Of a DNA stretch of 64,000 nucleotides, positions 11,205 to 20,779 are shown one piece after another. The stretch spans positions 5,394,001 through 5,458,000 of the forward strand of contig JAQFVV010012395.1 in the NCBI GenBank assembly GCA_028023455.1. The letters run 5' to 3'. Below the pieces are notes generated by a model. The model searched no databases, was not told the DNA's origin, and saw only the letters and a list, made by a program, of their open reading frames with translations. Made by a program: the position numbers and the translations under genes. How positions within the stretch are numbered: position 1 is the first letter of the stretch; every line of letters starts with the position of its first letter. Source of the stretch: Epiperipatus broadwayi (taxonomy: Eukaryota; Onychophora; Udeonychophora; Euonychophora; Peripatidae).

Positions 11205-11389
11205 AATGTAACCGGCCTGTTATCCAGTTGTAAATAACAATTACTAAAAATTAAATTTATTAAATAATAATTTGTTACTAATTTCTAACGAAATTCATTT
11301 CTATCCACATGATAACACATTTTCATTTTACTTATGAAAGAGCTAGAAGCAGTTCTTTTTTTTTATCAATAGTTCATTTACAAATTCAT

Positions 11390-12070
11390 TTATGAGAGAA
11401 CGTTTGGAAACAGTCTAATTCAACAATAGTTCATTTTTGAATTCCTTTATGAGAAGAAGCTTGGAAAAATTCTAATTCAACAATAATTCATTTTGAATTC
11501 ATTTATGAGAAGAAGCTTGGAAATATTCTAATTCAACAATAGTTCATTTTGAATTCATTTATGAGAAGAAGCTTGGAAATATTCTAATTCAATAATAGTT
11601 CACTTTTGAATTCCTTTATGATAAGAAGCTTGGAAATATTCTGATTCAACAATAGTTCATTTTGAATTCATTTATGAGAAGAAGCTTGGGAATATTCTGA
11701 TTCAACAATAGTTCATTTTGAATTCATTTATGAGAAGCATGGAAATATTCTAATTCAACAATAGTTCATTTTTAATTCATTTATGAGAAGAAGCTTGAGA
11801 ATATTCTGATTCAACAATAGTTCATTTGGATTCATTTATGAGAAGAAGCTTGGAAATATTCTAATTCAACAATAGTTCATTTTTAATTCATTTATGAGAG
11901 AACGTTTAGAAACAGTCTAATTTAACAATAGTTCATTTAAATGAGAAGAAGCTTGGAAATATTCTGATTCAACAATAGTTCATTTTGAATTCATTTATGA
12001 GAAGAAGCTTGAGAATATTCTGATTCAACAATAGTTCATTTGATTCATTTATGAGAAGAACCCTAGAAGC
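11390..12070. repeat. Tandem array, about 57-bp unit (about 12 copies)
   Basis: Same unit as 6339-7365 (ATTTATGAGAAGAAGCTTGG core) but with about six fewer units, including one visibly truncated unit near 11936. Confidence 0.9.
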
Positions 12071-12154
12071 AGTCAAGAATTTATGGTTTATACAATAATT
12101 CATTTTTTATGAATTATTATTGATTGGTAAACATTTAAACTCAGCAATTCTTGG

Positions 12155-13240
12155 TTTGTGGAGCATTTATCATTTGGTAATTGAAGCATTTATAATTTAG
12201 TCAAATATAAAAGTATATTCATATACATAAGCTCTGTTTGGCTTGTGGAGCATTTATCATTTAGTAATTGAAGCATTTCTAATTTAGTCAAATATAAAAG
12301 TATATTCATACACATAAGCTCTGTTTGGCTTGTGGAGCATTTATCATTTAGTAATTGGAGCATTTCTAATTTAGTCAAATATAAAAGTATATTCATACAC
12401 ATAAACTCTGTTTGGCTTTTGGAGCATTTATCATTTAGTAATTGAAGCATTTCTAATTTAGTCAAATATAAAAGTATATTCATACACATAAACTCTATTT
12501 GGCTTGTGGAGCATTTATCATTTAGTAATTGCAGCATTTATAATTTAGTCAAATATAAGAGTATATTCACACACATAAACTCTGTTTGGCTTGTGGAGCA
12601 TTTATCATTTAATAATTGAAGCATTTATAATTTAGTCAAATATAAAAGTATATTCATACACATAAACTCTATTTGGCTTGTGGAGCATTTATCATTTAGT
12701 AATTGCAGCATTTATAATTTAGTCAAATATAGGAGTATATTCATACACATAAACTCTGTTTGGCTTATGGAGCATTTATCATTTAGTAATTGCAGCATTT
12801 ATAATTTAGTCAAATATAAGAGTATATTCATACACATAAACTCTGTTTGGCTTATGGAGCATTTATCATTTAGTAATTGAAGCATTTATAATTTAGTCAA
12901 ATATAAAAGTATATTCATACACATAAACTCTGTTTGGCTTATGGAGCATTTATCATTTAGTAATTGCAGCATTTATAATTTAGTCAAATATAAGAGTATA
13001 TTCATACACATAAACTCTGTTTGGCTTATGGAGCATTTATCATTTAGTAATTGAAGCATTTATAATTTAGTCAAATATAAAATTATATTCATACACATAA
13101 ACTCTATTTGGCTTGTGGAGCATTTATCATTTAGTAATTGCAGCATTTATAATTTAGTCAAATATAGGAGTATATTCATACACATAAACTCTGTTTGGCT
13201 TATGGAGCATTTATCATTTAGTAATTGCAGCATTTCTAAT
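12155..13240. repeat. Tandem array, 87-bp unit (about 12 copies)
   Basis: Same unit as 7455-7935 but with about seven extra units. Blocks of units with the same variants (TTTCTAATTTAG versus TTTATAATTTAG, GTGGAG versus ATGGAG) are grouped, which points to expansion by unequal exchange or slippage. Confidence 0.9.
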
Positions 13241-13289
13241 CCATATAGTAAATACGTTCAAATATTTTTATAAATAAATTTGCGTACAA

Positions 13290-13550
13290 TTATTTCATAA
13301 CTTCACTTTATAATGTATGATAAAGATGTTTTAATATTTTACAAAACAAATTCTATGTAATTATTTCATAACGTCACTTTATAACATATGATAAAGATGT
13401 TTTAATATTTTATAAAACAAATTCTATGTAATTATTTCATAACTTCACTTTATAACCTATGATAAAGATGTTTTAATATTTTATAAAACAAATTCTATGT
13501 AATTATTTCATAACTTCACTTTATAACATATGATAAAGATATCTAAACAT
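13290..13550. repeat. Tandem array, 71-bp unit (about 4 copies)
   Basis: Same unit as 7975-8310. Motif starts at 13356 and 13427 confirm the 71-bp period. It has one unit fewer than the 3' LTR. Confidence 0.9.
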
Positions 13551-14137
13551 TCTTATAACATAATTACCTTCCAGTTTTGCAGTCCAGTTTACTCAAAAAG
13601 AAGGCAGGTTATTTCATTTATGGAAAGTCATGGCACAGCATGGAGAGAGTGGAGCCGCTAATTTACCCCATTGTTATTATAATTCTTCTAGTAAAGCTTT
13701 CTTTTTCCATCTTCATGTTTTGTTAAAGCTATATTTTAATGTGTCAAAAGAATTAAGTAATACGCTTTTTTTAAAACAAAAAATTTAATATGTTCTGCCT
13801 CTCTGTGTAAGACGAGAGAAAAAAAAAGTACTTTTCTTCCGATGACATGTCTAATTTGAATAATGCCTCAGTTTAACTCAAGTATCTTTTTTTTTTCTTT
13901 TTAATGAGTGGATAATTAATTTCTTTTTTTTTTTTATTGAGACAGAAAAAAAAAAAAAAGTTGATATAATATTTTATTCAAATCCATCAATCACAAAATT
14001 AAAATATGATTTTTTTTTTAATCACAGGTTTATTGCGTTCCCAATTAGACTGAATCACGCTAGACATTTTTAAATGGGGGGGGGTATTGAATATTTATAT
14101 GAGGAACAGCATATCTGTTTCAATATATATATATATA

Positions 14138-14516
14138 TGATCACTAGATGGAGTTTACCAGTAGCTCTAAACAAGTTTTATTTTTATAAGTGCTAAAAGA
14201 GAACAAATTCAAAATCTCTATCATTAAGTCCTTGCCTCCAGACCAATTGTTTTCGAGCTTATGGTTTACCTCAGTGAAGGGCTGGAACTTGAGAAACTAG
14301 CTCAAATGTCAGCACTTATAAAACATGTTTCTATAATTTGAAAGTCTGAACTTTTCAGACACGTAAATGTCTTTAAATCCAGCTTTTCAAACCAGATAAC
14401 TATATGGGTCTGAATTCAATTTAGTTTCACCATTTAGTAAAAGCCTCTGCAATATAGCATCATAAAAGCCTTCAAAGGTACACTTATAATAATTGGTAAG
14501 CTCCATCTAGTGATCA
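14138..14516. mobile_element. 379-bp MITE with 16-bp perfect TIRs
   Basis: It begins TGATCACTAGATGGAG and ends with its exact complement CTCCATCTAGTGATCA. There is a further inverted match inside (TTTTATTTTTATAAGTGC against GCACTTATAAAAC). No coding capacity. The interior shares blocks with the element at 24103-24572 (GGTCTGAA; a CAGTGA-G-AGGG-type block), so both belong to one family of non-autonomous elements. It sits 15 bp beyond the 5' LTR of the neighbouring retrotransposon, separated only by (TA)n. Confidence 0.75.
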
Positions 14517-15738
14517 TTTAAATACAAGCTTAAAAGCAAGTTACACAATTTATGACTTTATATATATATAAATATTATTTATCATTATATATATATATAT
14601 ATATATAAGGGACTACATGACATTTAATTTGTGAGTGTATATATACAAGGAATTTCAATACATATAAATATATATTTTGGATGGTAGATTTGATGATCTC
14701 TAGGCAGATATCCCTTAAGCAGGCACTTGATACTAAATTAAACAGACACAAGAAAACATGAATTAACTCTAAGAAATCTGATTAAAATAGATGATTGCAT
14801 AGCTTTCATGATCATGACCCATCAATGCTGAAATATCAGGCTGTAACATACACAAAGAAGGAAGGCAGTACTGAGTTGCTAAAGTAATAAACAATCCTAT
14901 AAACAAGGTAGACTGGAATATGATCACCTCTGTGAGCCCATACCCAAGTCTCAAGGAAATAAAATGTAGGAAGGAATGAGCATCTCCCATAATCATCAAT
15001 AAATTTTACCAAGAGGCAGGAATGATCCACTGCCCAATTACTGACATAAAATGAAGGTCATTTGGGTTTGAAATAAGAGAAATATTCCCACATCTGCATG
15101 GATCGTATTCAAAAGGGACCCTGCAAATTAATTTTTTGAAGCAGGGATATATGCCTGCTGAAGAATACAATGAAATAAACATGAAGTTAGACAACCCAGT
15201 AATACCAATTTATATAAATGAAGAATTGTCATTAAAATAAATGTATATGTAAAATAAAATGTGAACCATCATGCCATAAGTTTGTAATATGCAAACATCT
15301 ATTATAAAGACTAAATTATAGCTGACACAGTTATTAAAATACTTTCGGATAAAATTATGCCTGCTAAATTAGAGATCTGCTCTATGGGTCTTACATATAT
15401 AAGGGATTATTGATACGATAGCCACCAGTGATAATATATTAAATTGTAGTAAAAAAATTTATAGAATTAAACTTATATCTACAGTATACATATATATTTG
15501 TCTATTTTAAAACAGAAACAAAGTTTTAACTTTTGAACATTAAATTTTATTTGAAAACTGAAAATTGTTTATAAATCATATGTGTGCAGTATACATGTAT
15601 ACCTGTCCCTTCTGAAAGAAAATGTCTTGATTTAACTGAATTACTGGATTTCTTTTAGATGTCATCGAATATTTTAATCATTGAAATATTTTACTAAATT
15701 TACCTCTGTCTGATTCTTAAACAGTAAGTCTAGCAGAC
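14517..15738. other. Non-coding; two unrecognised minus-strand short ORFs
   Basis: (TA)n tracts lie at about 14558-14607. On the minus strand about 14769-15194 has lower stop density and slightly higher GC than its surroundings, with three short open frames, two of them hydrophobic. I do not recognise the family and saw no convincing start or splice structure. It could be a decayed gene or transposon piece. Confidence 0.35.
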
Positions 15739-15780
15739 TTAAGAAAGATTGAGTATATTACAATGGTCAATCTTTCTTAA
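15739..15780. repeat. Perfect 14-bp inverted repeat
   Basis: TTAAGAAAGATTGA (15739-15752) is repeated in inverse at 15767-15780 with a 14-nt loop. It is too short to classify; it could be the footprint of a tiny MITE or simply a hairpin. Confidence 0.6.
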
Positions 15781-18700
15781 CATGTACAATTAATTAAGCA
15801 TGCATTATAATACAATAAGAAACATTTTAATAATACAATAACAATATTTATATACTACAAAAGAAAACACACTTTAAAGAATGGTTAATAAATAAATTGT
15901 GGAAGCAAAGAAAATAGAATATTAAAGAGAATTGTTTACTAGTAAATTTAAATGTATAAAGTTAAAATAATCACTATTTTACCAGATCATCAAAGGATTT
16001 TAATAGTCCCAATATAATTCATTGGTCCTATGGTATAGTGTGCTTGGACATTGGCTGGTAGGTCACTACTGTAACATTACACTATGGGATTTCTTTTGAT
16101 GGCATTGGCATAGTATGTCAGCAACTTGGATCATCAATTGCAGGCAGTGGCATTAGCAGCATCATATTTTCCAGGGCACTCCATACTCAGCTCCTCCAGA
16201 GATGGCCAGAGAAATTGTGGTGTTCTACTCACTGGTCATGGTGTGATGTAATTTAACAGCTTAAAAAACTTTACAAGAAGTAATACTTTCTTTTTTGCTC
16301 CTATATATATATATATTGAAGCAGTCAGATCTGAGTTTGATCCTAGCTTCATGACATCTAGCCATAAGCCCACTTCAAACCCTAGTACTAACCTTGAATT
16401 TCCGATGCAATGGGGCTTTGTACGTTCAATCCACGCTAATTTCCATAAAGAGTGACTTATTTCATAAATGCGTATTAAAATTAATTAGTTTCAGATTTAA
16501 ATTGATCAATTCTATTAAAATTTATGATAGAATTATTCATGAATTTATATATATATAACAACTGCGTGGATTGTGCATATATATTTGTAAATACTTAAAT
16601 ATATATAATTGTTTGAAAGTTTCATTGCGTCGGGAAGGTTTGATTTTATTTTTAAACAATTTGTTAAAGTTTTAATGATTAAAAGCTACATTCTTTCGAT
16701 AAGCTTTCAGATTTTCCCTTTTCCAAAAACAATAGTTAAAGTTTTATGAATTAGAAAAAAAGATAAGGATTTCCTAATTAAAATCATTTTTTAGATTTTA
16801 AGACATTTTCTAATTAGAAAATGAATTCAAGTTAATGAATTTGAAAGCCTTATCAAAGGAATGTATCTAAAAACAATCAGTAAATCTAAAAACATTGATA
16901 ATGAAAGAAGCACTAGCCTGAAGACATCAGAGGACAGTATTTATAGCTCTGAAAAGATTGGAGAAAGAAACGCCATCTTTGTTGTAGAGAAGTGCAGTAA
17001 ACTCTATGCATTTTAAATCATGAATTTAAATAGTGTTTCGATTATGGTGAAGGGCTAGAACATCAGGAATCTGGCTATGGTTCCTGAAGCCCTTAGAGAA
17101 TCTTCATTGAAGCTGCTAAATTCTTTCCGGACCAATCATGCTGCTAAAATTATGAAAAGCCACTAAAATGCTGTTCCAGTAATCAATCAAATGGTGCCTA
17201 CATTTTCTTTACCCGTATGTGTAACTTAAGGATCCAGCCCGGAAGAAATGGGTAATATATTTCCATAATGAACCTTAAACTTTCTGGCTGGTTCCAAACT
17301 TTACTTTACACTCCCTTTAAGAGCTCGTTTCATTCTATAAATGTCATAATCTCTGTGTAATAATCTCTGTGTAAACTTACTTTTATTTATGCTATTATTT
17401 CGTAATTCTCTCAACTTCTAGTCTCTAACTTTCTCTTTTCTTACTTGGTGGTTCATTTATTATATTATATATATATATATATTTGTGTAATCTATTAATG
17501 TTGTTACTTTAATTATATGCCAATAATCTTTCAACTCGATAAACTCCTTTGTTCTATTTGCCTTACGTAGAAAATATAATATTAATTCTAATAGTAGTTC
17601 TCGCCCATTAAAACTAAATTTATAAGTTCTATCAATCATCAAGTCAAAATAAATTATTACATGTTTACTATTTTTTATCATTGGCTAATAATAAATTATT
17701 AGCTCCATTTTTAATCTATGCCACCGCTATTTTCTCATTTCACTAATATTTATTTATTATTCAAATATAATCTTAAAATGTTTTTTGCAAAGGGCCGGTA
17801 AAGGAATCAAATAAATATATTCTAATTCAATTTTGTTATTTTCTATTAAGATTCAGGAAGGGCACAATGATTGGGGCATAATTAATATGATTTACAAATA
17901 CTTTAAAATAGTTTTACTTGAAAGCTCGTTTGACTTTAATTCATTTGATCAAGTCATCACGTAGAGCATTCTATATGGGTTTTATTTTTCAAATGATGAC
18001 TGTTCAGTCATCATCTTCAACGTTGCTGGCATAAGGCTATCATTCGTTTCACATGCTTGTCGGTAGTAATATCTCTGTTATTTCAAATAATTGAGGAAGA
18101 AAGCACCTCCTCCCCTGTCCATGTTATAATTGGAACACCAAGGGCTCGTAGTTATGACTTGGCCTAGTTTCCCTCGTGTTCCACATCTCAAAAGGGCAGT
18201 AAGACTTGTGAAAGACAAGCCGCCATGAAACTTAAACTACCGACCAGTGATTATCTTTCATTTTCTAGCTCATAATTCGTCAGCACCGTTACCTCTCTGT
18301 TCTAGTAAAGCCCGCTCCGATGCTCGTAATTCGTGATGAAGTGATTTCAATTAAAGTCGAACAAATTCTCAGTTATAGTTAATTAAATAAGTTTTCCAAT
18401 CAAGATTAAAGTTATGCCCTAAAATATGTATCTTGCTCTTCATGAATGGATTTGCGAATGTGAAAATAAATATCACATTCTTTCGTATAAAATTAGAGTA
18501 ATAATTTCCTTTACTAATGAATACCTTTATCTGCCTTTATTTTCTTGTTGGGGGCATAGACATAGAATTCCAATATTGCGTACTACTCATTGGCATATAA
18601 TAAGGACCGCCACTCTTATCATAATCAATAACCTTTGTTTAAGGACTAGAATTAATTAATATAATCATTATTTAAAATTCAAACAAAACAGACTATTATT

Positions 18701-18874
18701 ATTAAATATTTTCTAAACACACTTGGTTTTTTAAGTCTTTTCATTCATAATTATTTTAATGTTAATGCTCGCTATTTGTGTTGGCAACCCGAACATATAC
18801 ATATGATTCGATTTAAAATTATTTTAGTTATTTATTATCAGATATTAATGTCAGTTCAGGGGTCTCTGATCCTC
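15781..18874. other. Intergenic DNA with repeat relics
   Basis: Segment 16930-17340 shares short blocks with the CTAGATGG-type MITE family (GTGAAGGGCT-GAAC; CAGTAATCAATCAAATGGTGCC) and looks like an old copy. A tRNA-promoter-like GAGTTTGATCCTAGC occurs near 16333. Around 17930-18350 the GC content rises and the sequence looks less simple, but all frames are closed by stops. Open frames at 17460-17681 (minus) and 18426-18659 (plus) are unrecognised. Confidence 0.4.
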
Positions 18875-18965
18875 ACCAACCGTTGAGCTAGTTTCTTGGC
18901 GCATAGCACTGTGCCTTCGATTTAGATTTCTACTAATCTGAGCTGTTGAGTTGGGTTTGAATTCA
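18875..18965 (+). mobile_element. tRNA-like SINE relic
   Basis: CCGTTGAGCTAGTTTCTTGG resembles an A-box region and GAGTTGGGTTTGAATTC about 60 bp downstream resembles a B-box. The spacing fits a tRNA-derived promoter. It lacks a conserved tail and differs from the 3182-3286 family. The call rests on the promoter boxes alone. Confidence 0.4.
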
Positions 18966-19627
18966 GTTTGGTTTGGCTGAGTTTTCTCTGGATGTTTTCA
19001 AATTAATTAATTTTAAAAAGAAAATTTTCTTTACTATCTAAAAAAAAACTTGCTGATCACAATCTTGATCTAGTTTAATTTTAAAATTTTACTAATTGCC
19101 TTTTCTTAATTAAATTCTGAATATCTTTGATTTTATTTGATCACTACAATAATTACATGTTTTTGTCACCTTTTCCCTAAAATAATTACAAAATTAGAAT
19201 TTAATTTATACATTCTTATAGCATCAGATGACTTTAATTAATTACTTGAATTTTCTTTGCTGACTTGAAACCCCCCTCTTTATTCCCACATAACAATATT
19301 AAATTGTGTAATAAAATTAAATTTTATAGCAAAATTAAATTTCTTTATACATTATTATTATTTTTAAATGCCTTAGAATTACAACTTAATGGCAACAATA
19401 TATACATGCATGAAGCAGACGTATATATGCATGTATATACATGACCACTTCAATGTGAAATAAATTATCTGAAGTTTTTTTTTATAGTATGAGAGCAGAG
19501 ACATTTATACTGATTTTGCAATGATTAAAACTTATCATAAATATTGTTTTTCTCTAAGTTATCGAAGTTTCACATTCTTGAGTAATCTTTGTTAAAAATT
19601 ATTTATTAAAAGATTTTATTTTCAACT
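18966..19627. other. AT-rich non-coding stretch
   Basis: Nothing recognisable apart from a small palindromic cluster of TATACATGCAT and ATGCATGTATATA at about 19400-19442. Confidence 0.5.
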
Positions 19628-19635
19628 GTATAGAT

Positions 19636-20107
19636 CAGGGGTGGCCATAAGATCTACTTTTTATTTTAAAAATGTGTTGCAATCGACTTGTTATGGTAGA
19701 CTATCAATTTGTTGTCATAGGTGTAGTCTAAGTGGAGGAAGGTGTGAAATACATACTATTTTTATATACCTACCTAGTAAAAAAATAATTATTTAACGGG
19801 TCAAAAAACTCATGTTGGGGGAATTAAAGCAACATGAGTAATTATTAACAATATTTATTAATTCAAATTAGTTACATTAATTCAAAATTAAAAATATTAT
19901 TTTCAATATGATACAGCTCAGTGGACTTCACCTATGTAGAATTGAAAAAAACTTAGAACAAAAACAAAAATAACAAAAAAACTTAAAAATCTTGACTTAA
20001 TTTGTTTCACTCTTACCTGACAGATCTTGCCAGATTGGTCTCACGATCAACCAAAAATGACTTTGCGATTGACTGATGGATCACAGTCAACTTGTTGGAC
20101 ACTCCTG
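19636..20107. mobile_element. 472-bp non-autonomous hAT-type element
   Basis: The 8-bp direct repeat GTATAGAT flanks the element exactly (19628-19635 and 20108-20115). The ends are CAGGGGTGGCCA and TTGGACACTCCTG, imperfect inverted repeats of the CAGGGGTG form known for hAT transposons. The interior is A/T-rich with no transposase frame. Subterminal repeats mention AATCGACTTG and GATTGACTGATG. The 8-bp target duplication and the terminal sequence together support hAT; mobilisation would need a transposase encoded elsewhere. Confidence 0.85.
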
Positions 20108-20162
20108 GTATAGATAAACTTTGATTTAACATTAACTTATTTTTCCCTTTAAAACATAACAT

Positions 20163-20351
20163 TCATGACTTAATTTTACAATTAATTTCATTTATTAAGA
20201 TTTCTTCTATGTTAATAATTTGATCTAAGATATTTACAATTGTTAACGTTTTATAATGAACTACTTTAGTCTTTTTAATATTTATTATTAGTTCTATTTT
20301 TTTGCTTTTATCTTTAAGGCTGTTATAATATTTCCTGTAACTGCAACTCAC
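20163..20351 (-). pseudogene. RTE-type reverse transcriptase fragment
   Basis: The minus-strand frame contains ELIINIKKTKVV and then DQIINIEEILINEINCKIKS. This matches in layout the C-terminal palm/thumb boundary seen at 63301-63525 (VGLKVNAKKK and GHAINVDKHILDQINHKIK). Such sequence is typical of RTE-clade LINEs. The frame is short and internally rearranged, so it is a dead fragment. Confidence 0.5.
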
Positions 20352-20534
20352 AAATATAATGTATTTCTATATTCGGAAATTTGTAAAATCATTTCAACTT
20401 CTATTCTAAATATTTTTAAAATTATTAATTGTAAAATTCTTATAGTTACATACATATGCAGTCTTATATATTGTAATGGACAGTAGAAATGTCAACATTC
20501 AACACCAGAGGGTATAACTAGATTTATAGCCTAG

Positions 20535-20775
20535 AAAAGTCATAGAAAATATTAGACATCTGTTAATTGAATGTAAATGCCTGAAAGCGGAAAGGGTACA
20601 AATAAGGAAGTTGTGGAAGAATAAATATAAACAAAGTGATTATACAGAAAGTGGATTTTTGGTTTTTTATGCTAGGTTTGGGAAAAGATAAGAGAGATTT
20701 AGATATAAAGGCCATGGAGGTGACAAAGATTATGTTGTGGAAATGGGATGGAGCAGGATATGGAAAAACATAGGA
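20535..20775 (+). pseudogene. C-terminal end of a LINE ORF, first of two tandem pieces
   Basis: The plus-strand reading gives RHLLIECKCLKAERVQ and then LWKNKYKQSDYTESG. The H-x4-C and ER pattern is that of the cysteine/histidine motif at the C terminus of many non-LTR retrotransposon polyproteins. A near copy closes the next element at about 23065-23225, so this is the tail of an upstream copy whose body is missing. Confidence 0.55.
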
Positions 20776-20779
20776 CGGT

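Larger units (their letters stand above)
5831..14122 (-). mobile_element. LTR retrotransposon with giant satellite-bearing LTRs, no pol
   Basis: Two direct repeats (5831-8886 and 11207-14122) flank a 2.3-kb interior. On the minus strand the LTR begins TGAAACAGATATGC and ends CCGGTTACA in both copies, i.e. TG...CA termini. A primer-binding-site candidate starting TGG lies 2 nt inside the 5' LTR (11187-11204), and a purine-rich tract (plus-strand complement 8887-8905) abuts the 3' LTR. The flanks are (TA)n, so a 4-bp ATAT target duplication is compatible but not diagnostic. The interior encodes a Gag-like protein but shows no protease, reverse transcriptase or integrase motif, so I infer a non-autonomous element relying on a partner. 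A MITE lies just beyond the 5' LTR. Confidence 0.8.
11207..14122 (-). repeat. 5' LTR of the satellite-bearing element
   Basis: 2916 bp. On the minus strand it starts TGAAACAG at 14122 and ends GGTTACA at 11207. It has the same order of parts as the 3' LTR: leader, 57-bp array (about 11390-12070), 87-bp array (about 12155-13240), 71-bp array (about 13290-13550), and the conserved tail (13555-14122). Point differences are few, so the pair is not ancient. The 115-residue frame at 12190-12537 (minus) and the 66-residue frame at 12680-12880 are repeat artefacts. Confidence 0.8.

Noticed and set aside
7549-12880. Open frames with 29-residue repeats (7549-7749, 12190-12537, 12680-12880)
   Set aside because: The 87-bp unit is a multiple of three, so any stop-free frame continues through the array; frames are open on both strands.
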